Source: Poa pratensis (Eukaryota > Streptophyta > Magnoliopsida > Poales > Poaceae). From it: a stretch of DNA of 64,000 bases. The stretch covers positions 77,972,825 to 78,036,824 of the forward strand of contig CAMZMU010000027.1 of NCBI GenBank assembly GCA_947311845.1, read 5' to 3'. Positions 24,555 to 34,710 of the stretch are shown piece by piece (the first letter of the stretch is position 1; every line of letters starts with the position of its first letter). The position numbers and the translations under genes are program-made. The notes under the pieces were generated by a model. The model was given only the letters and a program-made list of their open reading frames with translations, was not told where the DNA came from and ran no database searches.

Positions 24555-24725
24555 TATATAAAAGGTCATGTGGCTCACGAAGTGGTCGTGATAGTGCTGA
24601 TCCAACATCTCACAAGCCCTCAAAAGAAACACACCCCTGTTCCAACGGTTCACAAGCGCTTGAAAGAAACACACAATCCGTGTGCTTCTTTAGTCCCGGT
24701 TGGTGTTACCAACCGGGACTAAAGG
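24555..24725 (+). promoter_or_regulatory. Conserved TATA block and subterminal-motif palindrome in CACTA-2
   Basis: TATATAAAA at 24555-24563 is followed by GGTCATGTGGCTCACGAAGT, then by GAAACACAC phrases. At 24687-24725 comes a palindrome of CTTTAGTCCCGGTTGG and CCAACCGGGACTAAAG around GTGTTA. The same order (TATA, shared 40 bp, GAAACACAC phrases, palindrome) exists inverted in CACTA-1 at 13873-13562. Probable promoter and self-control site of the second gene. Confidence 0.55.
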
Positions 24726-25419
24726 CGGGCTTTGCGGTCACGACTCGTGTCAGTCACGTGCCCTCCCCCAGCGCTGTCCTGGCCACGTGTCCTACCCCAG
24801 CGAGCCAGTCCGCCCGCGACGACGGTGTCCAGCGAGGCAGGACTGCCTGCCAGCTCAAGGCGAAGAAGGCTTCCGAGCTGGCTTGGGCGCTGAAAGACTC
24901 ATCCTCCATGGCTCGTGAACTCCGCCGCAAATGTGCGCGCGAGAACCAGGTGGCCGCGAATGCGGCTGGCTCCTCCCACCGTTCCCCCTAATCCTACGGC
25001 CTCCGAGTCAACAAGTCTATTTATGTAGTAATGTAACTGTTAGTGATGTGTAATTATGTATTAAACCTTTTATGTAACTGTATGGGATGTTGTTAAGGAT
25101 GTTTTTAAAATAAAGAGATGATTATTATAAATTTTAAGACAATTAGATATTTGAAGAAATCAGAAAAGATATGATTTTCAAATTCAAACAATATTAGTTA
25201 ATGCATTTTAATTGAAAATGGCAAAATGGTTAATAGTTTGAATAGTTAGAATAATTATTTTATAAAACAGAAAATGGTTTTGGATTAGTTATTCAAATTC
25301 AAACACTTTTCATGTTGAAATTTATGTCAGATTCAAATGTATGCAGAAGTTATTCAAATTAAGATTTAAACACTTTTGAAATTCACTTTCAAACACATTT
25401 CAAAAGAAAAAATACCTCT

Positions 25420-25606
25420 AGTCCCGAGTGGTGACTTCAACCGGGACTAAAGGTCCCTTTGCGCGCGCGCACTGAAAACACCTCTAGTCCCGGTTGGAGC
25501 CACCAACCGGACTAGAGGTACCCCGCTAGTCCCGGTTGGTGGCTCCAACCTCTAGTCCCGATTGGTGGCTCCAACCGGGACTAGAGGTACATTGGTATAA
25601 ATATGC
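25420..25606 (+). promoter_or_regulatory. Second internal motif array and TATA box in CACTA-2
   Basis: Inverted copies of CTCTAGTCCCGGTTGG types occur at 25420-25585, followed directly by GGTATAAATATGCG (TATA at 25594-25601) and then a GC-rich block. The arrangement looks like a promoter embedded in transposase-binding repeats. It could be an alternative start for the second gene. Confidence 0.55.
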
Positions 25607-26390
25607 GCAGCCTTATCTCGGTTCGAGCCACGAACCGGGAACCACGAAGGAGGAGGCCGCCGCAACGAGAACGACGCCGTCAGGCTGCCCGTGCTCGCTG
25701 TCGCCGTCACCGACGAAGCCCTGCTCCGGCCGCCCCGCCCGCTGCGCCCTCCTCCCAGTCGCTCGCCGTCGCCTCCTGTCGCCTCACTTCTCGCCGTCGC
25801 GCCCGCGAGGCCCCTCCACCGCGCCATCGCCTCGCCTCCCCTGCCGCGAGGCCCTCCACCGCGCCGTCGTCGCCGCGAGGCCCTCCGCCGCGCGCGTCGC
25901 CCTCGCCGTCGCCCCTTCTTCCCCCGCACGCCGCAGCGCCGCCTCCGTCCGTGCTGCTCCGATCCGCCGCCGCCCGGCCCGGCCCGCAAGGTAGTTTTTT
26001 TATAGTTTAGGTAGTTTTTTTGTTTTGTTTTTTTAGTGTTACGAATTTAGTGTTAGGCATTTTAGTGTTAGAAATTTTAGTTTTAGTGTTAGGAATGTTT
26101 GTGTTAGTTAATTTGGTACTTGTTAGATGTTAGATATATGCCGGGCTCAGGACCCAGTCGAAGTTAGTTTGAGAGGTTAATGCATGGGAGAGAAGATGTA
26201 TTAGTGATATTTATTCGTGATGTATTAGGGTTAAATAAAAATGTATTAGTTAAGCAATGGATACCTTCAACAATGTATTGGTGATATTTATTCGTAATAT
26301 TTATTCGCAAAGTGAAGAAATAATGTTTCCTACTTTGAATTATTCTGCTAATGCTAACATTATTTTATCTTTCTTTTGTATTAGTTAAGC
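25600..26390 (+). other. GC-rich leader-like block and T-rich intron-like sequence
   Basis: 25600-25990 is a CpG-rich island with overlapping open frames in several registers and no domain. It ends in a splice-donor-like CGCAAG/GTAGTTT near 25990. T-rich sequence with repeated TTTAGTGTTAG phrases (26030-26110) follows up to the first coding exon. This fits an untranslated leader exon and intron. Confidence 0.45.
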
Positions 26391-26391
26391 A

Positions 26392-29155
26392 ATGGATAAC
26401 TTCAACAGCAGAGACGAGGAAGAGGACATTTTCGCCATTATGCGGCAACCCGCGGGTGGAGCTGAAGACAGTGGATCAGAAGATGGCTCGCAAATTGGTG
26501 GACACCCGCAGTCTGGCGAGGTATATTAAGCCTCTGTTGATCAGATGCAATAATTGACTTGTATATATATGTATTAACAAATGTTTCTTATTTTTAGACC
26601 TCCGCATCGACCCAATCTAGTAAACGAGGCCATGCCAAAGGGATGGCCGCAGATGCGCATCTCCGAATTGAGCTCGTCTCTGCAGAGGGCAAACCGTTGG
26701 AACCCAAGGCGAACGCAAATAAGTTTGTGCATCAATGCGGAGTTATTTTTAGGGACAACGTGTATATCAGCGTTCGGGAATGGAATAAGCCAGCAAAGCT
26801 GGATGGAGTTAGTTATGTCGACGACAGAACCAAAGGTGTGCTTTGGGACAAGCTCATTGCACATTTCACCCTACCGGTCTTGGATTCAGAGGCAAGGACA
26901 AAAGCTATGACGAACAAAGTCAAGCATTTGGCTCTTAAGAAGGTGGCTGAACAATTCAATAAGTACAAGAACAGATTATACCGTGCGTGGGTCATAGGTA
27001 AGAAAGCTCCAGATTTCACTGGCACACTAGAGAGGCAGCGGGCTCACTGGGCCTCATTTCTGGAGTACAAGAATTCGGAACTAGCTAAGCAAAGGTCTGA
27101 AAAGAATACATCGTGTTTCCAGGCTAGGCGCCAAGGCTACCATCGTCTCCTCCGAGTCGCGATTCACCACCTCCAAGTCCTCATGATGATGAGAGGGACG
27201 ACCACCACAACACGAGTCCATCTCGATCTCCGCCGCTACATCAGCCGACTCCTCAGCCGACTCCGCCGCCGCATCAGCCGACTCCTGAGCCGACTCCGCA
27301 GCCTCCGCCCACTAAGGCTCAGGGCCAAAAGGGGAAGCGCGCCGTTTCGTTGATGGGTTACCAGCGACTACCCCGACAGGAGCCCCTCCCAAAAGTAGCA
27401 CCGGCTCCTCCCGTCAGAGCTTACGACAGGACGGTAGAGGAAACGCCGCGATCGTGGCTGCCGAAGTGAAAAGTCAGCTTGCACCGAGAAAGCCCGAGCC
27501 AAAGCAAATATTTGCTCCATCGGAAATAAAGTGGGCTAAGGACTTTCTTGAGCATCCATTGCAAACTGAGATAAATAGGCCAGATAACTATTTACGATGT
27601 ATGAGGAGAACTAGTTCCCACACGACGGGAAGTAGTAGTGCCAGCGGGAAAAGAGACGTTGCCCAGCTCGAAGAACAGGCAAAACAGTCGATCTCCCCGC
27701 TCAAGGTACCCACTGCTCAAGGCTCCGCGGCGGGCTTTCCTTTATCCTACACGGCGGAATTTGCTGCAGAAGGTGGTATTACTCTTTCTCAATTGGAAAG
27801 CGAAGATATCCCCTACGCGGCGGATGTAGTATGAAAATGGGAATACGGGAAACCTCTGCTGCCACCTGATCAGATTGAGATTCTACCAACACAAATGCGA
27901 AAACTGGATGACTGGTACTTGCAAGTCACAAAGGTAGATCGAAAAATGATTGTTGTCAAAGTTGCAGAAGATCATTACATAGGTCAAGACCAGGTACAAA
28001 TTTATCTTGAAGAACTCTCTTTTTTATACAAGCTTGACGCCCTCGACTTGAGTCTCGTCAGTACCTATTGTCTGTAAGTTATTCAATTCATTTATTTCTA
28101 AAATAAAGTCTCTAGCTCCGCTCGGTCATTGCATGTAGTAATTCTGCTCACTACGCTATTATGCAGAATGAAGAGTGATGAATGTGACAGAAAAAGAATC
28201 TTTGACACTGGGTTCGTTGACCAAAATGAGTTAATGCCGACTTGCTATGGGACTACGCCAAGGAAACGGAGAACAACTTGCTAAGGTTCATACAGACGCA
28301 ACATTACAAAAAGAAGATATTCTTTCCTTACAACTTCAAGTAATAGTGTTATTGTCTTGTACACATTAATTTGTGCTTACTCGATGTTAAGTAACTGATG
28401 AGTTACTGACTTATATAAACATGCGCAACTTCCATTACATTCTGCTAATCATTGAAGTTGACTCTGCAAGAGTTGAAATCTACGACTCATTTGCGTATCC
28501 CGAAGAGAAGTACCAAAGCATACTAGATGTGCTCCAAAGGTAATTTCAATCATTATCCCACTATATCGGTCTCTTTTGTTCATTTCAATAGATATCAAGT
28601 AACTAATAACCCATTGTGTTTATTCATTTTTTTGCTGGGCAGGGTTTGGTAATTTTTCAAAAAGAGGACACATGGTGAATCTAAAAAGAAGCTTAGTTTT
28701 CATCATCCCAAGGTAAGTAGTACGAGCTAGCTTGGTTCGCGCATCTCTTTAATTCTAATTTCATTACCATATTATACCATGCTTGATTATTATTTGATTG
28801 AATTCTATTCTCGTAAAGTACTGCGAGAGGCAGTCACCGGGGACCAATTTGTGTGGATACTTCGTTTGCGAGTGGATTCGCCAGGAGGTCAGTGAGTGGA
28901 ACGCAGCGACATCTATAGAAGTACGTGAACAAATATATTCACAATTTTATTTTATTACCATCAATTGTCTTGAGTGTCATTCATAATTTTTGTTATGATG
29001 ATTGATATTCATATTTATCTCCTTCTTTATTGTTGGCTAGAATACGGAGGAATCTGCCACTAAAGAAGCGCTTTGTTCCAATTCAAGAGGAAATTGCGGG
29101 ATTTTTGATAGACCATGTCATAAACCCAAAGGGAAAATACAATGGCACCGAATAG
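26392..29155 (+). pseudogene. CACTA-2 second gene: DNA-binding-like region plus Ulp1-type protease, degenerate
   Basis: The first exon is 26392-26520 (MDNFNSRDEEEDIF..., acidic, 43 codons), with donor GTATATT and acceptor TTTTTAG at 26591-26597. The next exon carries the Ptta/En-Spm-like region with KFVHQCGVIFRDNVYISVRE and FNKYKNRLYRAW (about 26720-26990). The frame is then lost after about 27110 and resumes in pieces (27454-27834 and 27895-28077). The Ulp1/C48 protease is encoded by small exons: HYILLIIEVD with the catalytic His and EIYDSF with the Asp (28435-28490), then QSPGTNLCGYFVCEWI with the Gln and Cys (28825-28875), ending IAGFLIDHVINPKG near 29150. Catalytic residues are kept although the middle is frameshifted. 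Confidence 0.75.
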
Positions 29156-29369
29156 ACGGGCTCTTGTCCTGGTTATGATCTCCATGTAATCGAATAGACG
29201 GGATCTAGTCCGGTTATGATCTTCATGTAATCGAATAGACGTGAAACGATATTTCTTTTATGAACATTTTGATATGCTGTATGTAGTTTTCTGATTTGAA
29301 ATTAATTAACCATATATTTTGCAACATTTAAATAATAAATAAGGCGGAAATACAAAAAAGCCAGAGGCT

Positions 29370-29605
29370 GCCACGTGGGAGATCTTTTATCCCGGGTCGT
29401 ATTACGAACCGAGACAAAAGGTCCTCGACCACGCGCGCAGGCCAGCGGCCACGTGGGAGATCTTTTGTCCCGGGTCGTATTACGAACCGGGACAAAAGGT
29501 TCTGGACCACGCGCGCAGGCCAGCGGCCACGTGGGAGATCTTTTGTCTCGGGTAGTATTACGAACCGGGACAAAAGGTCCTCGACCACGCGCGCAGGCCA
29601 GCGGC
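29370..29605. repeat. Right subterminal repeats of CACTA-2, split by the gypsy insertion
   Basis: Three units of about 76 bp contain GATCTTTTGTCCCGGGTCG, ACGAACCGGGACAAAAGGT and CACGCGCGCAGGCCAGCG. The fourth unit is cut at GCGGC (29605) by the gypsy element and resumes at 46313 (GTGGCCACGTGGGAGATC). This confirms the gypsy insertion point. Further inverted TAGTCCCGG motifs run to the CACTA end at 46461. Confidence 0.85.
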
Positions 29606-30121
29606 TGTCGTGGGTTTGTCACGTCAGGTGTCATAGATGACTTCATAGGTGTGGGATTACGCGAGTCAAGCATCTCCGAGCTTGGGATCGCAGGAACAAA
29701 GATCAACACAGATTTACCCAGGTTCGGCCCCCTCAATGTGAGGTAGAAGACCTACTTCTACCTACCCTAGATTGGTATTGATATGATAATCGAGGTGTTA
29801 CAATGGAGGCGATCCGATCTGGTACTCGCCGTATGAGCTAGGGTTTTAGGGCTTGATAGCTTGGCCCCGTCTAAGTCCTGCGAGTCCTCTTTATATACAC
29901 AGAGGTTCACTAGGTTACAAAGGAAACTTCCTCCACAAGGAATACATCAACTGGAACCTACTCGGAGACTAACTCCTCCTCATGTCCTACAAGATATGTC
30001 TTCTAGATCCTTCTCCTTGTGGCGGTTCGATGTTGGGCTTGATCCCATGTGGGCTTTTGTCCGTGCGAGTAAAGTAAGCCGCACTGGGCCGCGGGTTAAT
30101 CCAAAAAGTATTCCCCCGACA
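29606..30121 (-). repeat. 3' LTR of the gypsy element (left copy)
   Basis: Borders are TGTCG and CGACA. On the minus strand a TATA box (TATATAAA, complement of 29890-29897) lies mid-LTR, the usual place for the retrotransposon promoter. Confidence 0.92.
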
Positions 30122-31079
30122 TTAGCCCCCAAGTGTGGCATGAACTTCATTGGATTTCTTGATCTTGAATGTTTAGGCCGCGCTTTTCCTTATTTCGCGA
30201 CTTATAATTGTGATGGATTGGCCTTGACTCGCACCTGGAGGATCATCTGACTTCGTGAGCTTTCTTTGTTAGAGTAGCCTGATAGCTCCAAAACTTGATG
30301 ACGATCCATCTTCAAATTTTTGATGATAATATGATGTAGCCCCCAAGGATTGAGAGGATGTAACGTGATAATCATTTCAATTCTTCACAGAGATTTTGAA
30401 GGTCATCACCTGTAACTTGATATCATGATAAAACAATTGTTAAGATACAAGTAATTGTAATTGGTGTTGCCGTACTATAAGCAGTACATCGACCTCTCGT
30501 TAGGCCATCTGAATCCTTAAGTGGGCACTCGCGTGACTCAGTATTTCCTAGGAACATGTGTGTTCAGGGTCGAGAGCGGCCATGATAGGCAATCAAGCTC
30601 GATTGATGCCACACCCCAGTACTTTGGCCACATAATGCGAGTAGCAATCCAACTTAAGGTAAATTTGATAATTGCCAATAAGTTGGTTGTTTCAGGGTAA
30701 CAAAGCCCCCAAGAAACATAATGATATGGCCATGATAGGCTAAGCTATGATAAGCTTTGATTATGATGACACATAAGGTCGCGCCTTGGTGGCAACCGAG
30801 TGTTATACATAGGGTTGGATCGCGCGTAGGTGGCGATCCATGGTGATACATGGGGTCGGTCGTGCCTAGGTGGCGACCAGAAATGATACAAAGTTTACGG
30901 CCGCGCCTAGGTGGCAGCCGGTTTCTGATACAAGGGTCGATCCCGCCTGGGTGGCGATCAGATGTTGCATAGGTCGCGCCTAGGTGGCGACCAAAGTTGA
31001 AGTTCTAGCCCTGAGTAGTTGTGATGATACTCAGCTATAAAGCTGGAAAGGATGATGCTTGGCTCTAATTAGCCTTTTC
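30122..31079 (-). other. 3' untranslated region of the gypsy element
   Basis: No coding sequence follows the integrase stop near 31080. The region holds the purine tract next to the LTR, several GCGAGT/GCGACT phrases and a six-unit tandem array with inverted arms (30777-30994). An extended 3' non-coding region with tandem repeats is known from Tat/Ogre-type elements. Confidence 0.7.
30777..30994 (-). repeat. Six-unit tandem array (about 40 bp) with covarying inverted arms
   Basis: Six units are spaced 36-41 bp apart. Each has a central CGCCTAGGTGG-like loop flanked by short inverted arms. Arms are GGTCG/CAACC (30777), GGATCG/CGATCC (30817), GGTCG/CGACC (30858), CGGCCG/CAGCCG (30898), GATC/GATC (30938) and GGTCG/CGACC (30972). 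Arm sequences change between units, but pairing is kept. In the element's sense strand (minus), the two imperfect positions become G-U pairs. Confidence 0.8.
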
Positions 31080-32295
31080 TTAAGTATAGTACGGTCGCAG
31101 GTGTGCGACGTTCCAAGGGCGAGGTGCCTCGAGACGATCCTCGAAATCATGGAGTTCGCTGCTTTCTTCCCTTACATCCAGCAGATTGTACGATCCATTG
31201 TTTAGCTTCTTGCTGATGATGTAGGGTCCTTCCCATGGAGAGGAAAACTTATGCATTCCCTTGTGATCTTGTTTAAGTCGCAGTACTAGGTTGCCTTCTT
31301 GAAAGGTGCGGGTTTTGATGCGTCTGGCATGATAGCGTCGCAAGTCTTGTTGATATACCGCTGAACTTGATGCTGCCAAGTCTCTAACCTCGTCTAATGT
31401 GTCCACCGAGTCTTGCCGAGCTATCTCATTATCTGTCTCGATGTAAGCCGCAACTCTTGGTGAATCGTGTATGATGTCGCTGGGCATGACTGCTTCTGCT
31501 CCATAGACCATAAAATATGGTGTAAACCTGTGGATCTGTTAGGGGTTGTTCTTAAGCTCCACAGTACTGCTGGCAATTCTTCCACCCAACATCCTGGAGA
31601 TGCTTCAACCTTTTCAATAAGGCGCGGCTTAATTCCATGGAGAATTTCCTGGTTAGCTCGCTCAGCTTGTCCATTGCTCTGCAGGTGTGCTACTGACGTG
31701 AGGTCCAACCTTATCCCATTGTTTGCGCAAATATCTATGTAGCTCCTTCAGAGGTGTTGCTCCCGTTGTCCGTAATGATACTATGGGGGTACCCAAATCA
31801 GAATATGACCTTCTTCAAGAACTTGACTGCTGTTTTAGCCTCGCAATCTCCCACAGGTTCTGCTTCTATCCACTTTGTGAATTTATCCACCATGACCAGG
31901 AGGTGAGTTTTTCCATTTGAAGACCGTCTGAAGGGCCCTACCATGTCAAAACCCCATACGGCAAAAGGCCATGTGATGGGTATTGTGCGAAGCACTTGAG
32001 CTGGCATATGATCTTGCCTAGCGTATCTTTGACATCCATCGCACACTCTGACAATTTGCTCTGCATCTGCTAATGCTGTTAACCAGAAGAATCCATGTCG
32101 GAACGCCTTTGCCACCAAAGATCTTGACGAAGCATGATGGCCACAATCGCCTGAATGAATTTCGTGCAAGATTTTTCGTCCCTCTTCTGGTGAGACACAT
32201 CTTTGAAATGCTCCTGACACGCTGCGCTTGTATAATTCATTGTTGATGATTGTATAGGTCTTGGATCGCCGTATGATTTTGCGTGCCTCAATCAT
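31080..32295 (-). pseudogene. Gypsy integrase, interrupted
   Basis: The minus-strand frame from 32295 shows the HHCC zinc-binding region (H-x-GDCGH and VCDGCQRYA). It is followed by the DDE core: the first Asp in WGFDMVGPF, the second in IITDNGS (about 31765), and the Glu in NQEILHGIKPRL (about 31630). The C-terminal part at 31511-31080 includes MVYGAEAVMPSDI, FSSPWEGPYII and a final NVAHLRPYY. No chromodomain is visible. A stop replaces an Arg near 31800 and the frame changes near 31740-31700, so the protein is broken. Integrase would insert the cDNA copy into the chromosome. Confidence 0.85.
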
Positions 32296-32870
32296 CGTTT
32301 GGCAGCACTTCGCGACTTAAATATGCCATGTATGGCTCTGTCCATCCTGGCTGTTCATGCAGGGCTGCGACTAAAGTTGAATCGTCCTCTGGCTCTGCAA
32401 TGTCAATCTCTGCTGGAGGTTTGACTGATGGATTGTGCAGTTCATCCAGGAAAACATTGGGTGGGACTGACTGTCTATTGGATCCAAGTCGAGACAGGGC
32501 ATCTGCGGCTTCGTTTTGTCTCCGATCAATATGTTCAACTTGGTATCCAGTGAAGTGTCCAGCAATTCTGTCCACCTCTCTTCTGTATGCAGCCATATTT
32601 GCATCCTTGCTGTCCCATGTTCCAGAGACCTGCTGTGCCACCAAGTCTGAATCGCCAAAACAGCGTATGCGACTGATGTTTATCTCCTTTGCTATACGTA
32701 GACCATGAAGCAGTGACTCATACTCTGCCACGTTATTTGTGTAGTTGAAGTGTATCTGTAGCACATACCGCAGCTTGTCTCCCTTGGGGATGTTAGAACA
32801 ACTCCAGCCCCCGAGCCTTGCAACTGTCTTGACCCATCAAAATGCATGGTCCAGTATTTGGTTTCTGCCA
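32288..32870 (-). pseudogene. Second (archaeal-type) RNase H-like domain of the gypsy element
   Basis: After the normal RT-RNase H, the minus strand encodes YWTMHFDGSRQLQGSGAGVV (32855-32795), a frame change near 32785, and then NNVAEYESLLHGL, IRCFGDSDLVAQQ and NEAADALSRLGS. The DGS, E, D and D positions fit an RNase H fold. A second RNase H next to the integrase is a hallmark of the Tat/Ogre lineage of Ty3/gypsy elements in plants (established knowledge). Confidence 0.75.
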
Positions 32871-34113
32871 TGCTAGGAGCGACTTGGATTTCTGTCCAAT
32901 CGTTGATAAAATCTGTGAGGGCTTGCGACTTAATTGATGTGCGTGGCTCGTAACTGATATGATGCGGTCCCAACTCGATCGCCCACTTAGCGACTCTTCC
33001 AGTAGCTTCTCGATTACGGATGATATCTGCTAACGGTGCCGAACTAACCACAGTTATTGGATGTTCTTGGAAGTAGTGCTTCAGCTTGCGACTCGCCATG
33101 AACACTTCAAACACCAACTTCTGCCACTGGGGGTAATGCTGCTTGGAAGCTGTGAGGACTTCGCTCACGTAATATACTGGTCTCTGGACAGGGTATTCCT
33201 TTCCAGGTTCTTGTCTCTCCACAACCATGACAGCGCTCACAGCACGGGAATTTGCCGCTATGTATAGCAGCATGGGCTCTTTATCCTTTGGAGCCGCCAG
33301 AACTGGAGCATTTGTCAATTGATGTTTCAAGGCTGTTAGAGCTTCGTCGGCCTCTGCATCCCAAATGAAGGTGTCTGATTTTTTCAACAATCTGTACAAA
33401 GATAGTGCTTTCTCTCCCAATCCTGATATAAAGCGACTCAAAGCTGCGACGCAACTAGTAAGTCGCTGCACATCTTTTATCTTTTCTGGTTTTTGGAGAT
33501 CCATCACGGCCTTTATCTTGTCAGGGTTGGCCTGAATGCCTCTTTCTGATACTATGAACCCAATAGCTTTCCTGCTGGTACTCCAAAGACGCACTTTGTG
33601 GGGTTGAGCCTCATGTTGTATTTTCTGAGATTTGTGAATGTCTCTGCCAGGTCACTAATAAGATCCTGGCCAACTTGCGACTTAACCATAATATCATCCA
33701 CGTAGGCGTGAACATTGCGACATATTTGCTCATGTGGACAATTCTGAATGCATCTTTGGTAAGTCGCACATGCGTTCTTCAACCCAAAGGGCATGCTGAC
33801 ATATCAAAAAGCTCCAAAGGGTGTGATGAAGGACGTCTTTTCTTGGACCTCCCTCTTCATCTTGATTTGATGGTAGCCTAGATAGGCATCCAAAAAGCAT
33901 AACATCTCGCACCCAGCAGTTGAATCAATCACTTGGTCGATTCGCGGCAAAGCAAATGGATCTTTTGGACAGGCTTTGTTAAGACTGGTGTAATCAACAC
34001 ACATTCGCCACGTACCGTTCTTTTTCATAACCAAGACTGGGTTTGCCACCCACTCCGGATGGTATACCTCCGTGATGAATCCTGCAGCCAGTAGGCGAGC
34101 TATTTCCTCCCCT
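32870..34113 (-). pseudogene. Gypsy reverse transcriptase (C-terminal part) and RNase H
   Basis: The minus-strand frame from 34113 carries VMKKNGTWRMCVDY and YHQIKM, then MPFGLKNACATYQR, the catalytic AYVDDIMV (about 33690) and NPTKCVFGV. The tether and RNase H follow (33594-32870) with LLYIAANSRAVSAVMV and YYVSEVLTASKQHYP. A TGA stop lies in the fingers/palm junction near 33815 (after ITPFGAF), and there is a frame change near 33570. The N-terminal end lies beyond CACTA-3 at 42692. Confidence 0.88.
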
Positions 34114-34429
34114 CACTAGTACAGAACGACATATCGGATACCCCTCTATGGAAACGGCAGGAGTTAGGCGACGGAGAATCGAGCCTTCCGTGCGGAAAAA
34201 GCCGCCCGCGAGGGCTATCCTCCCCGACCCGCGACACATCGGCAACGGTTGTGCTTTCCGCAACCGTTTGCTTTATATGAGCAACGGACATATTTTCGTG
34301 TCCGTATGCATTATTTTCATTATTGTAAACGGTTAATATGGATGACCGTATCCGATGATTCCATCCAGACCTAACGCTATGAGTGGTGTCGAGTTAGCCA
34401 GCTGCGGAGATTCCCATAAGACTGAAAGA

Positions 34430-34480
34430 TAGGAGCGGCGGCGGCGAGGGCGGAGGCGGAGGCGAGGGCGGAGGCGGAGT
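34430..34480. repeat. GGCGGAGGCGAG simple repeat in the CACTA-3 leader
   Basis: A purine-rich run of GGCGGAGGCGAGGGC-like units, followed by two copies of GGTTGCCGGCGTCGAGAGGC (34525-34575). Probably an untranslated leader of the transposase gene. Confidence 0.7.
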
Positions 34481-34710
34481 CCAGATCTTACATCTGTGCT
34501 GCGGGCGTCGATAGGCGCGCGGTGGTTGCCGGCGTCGAGAGGCAGCGCGTTGGTTGCCGGCGTCGAGAGGCAGCGCAGGGAAGCTTGGGCCCGATTCCAC
34601 AGCTACTGGGGCGGTGGTATAACCCGAAAACCTACTACTTATTTTTTTAATTATTTTGATTTAGGAGCGCGGAGTATAAATCTTACATATGTAGTTTGCC
34701 ATTTTACTAG

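Noticed and set aside
25536..26010. Several long overlapping open frames
   Set aside because: Same cause: a CpG-rich leader-like island in CACTA-2. Mutually overlapping frames without domains.
28435..29155. Host SUMO protease gene
   Set aside because: The Ulp1 domain is the C-terminus of the CACTA-2 second gene, as the matching layouts in CACTA-1 and CACTA-3 show.
29302..29746. Open frames with repeated residues on both strands
   Set aside because: They come from the 76-bp CACTA-2 subterminal repeat; not a protein.
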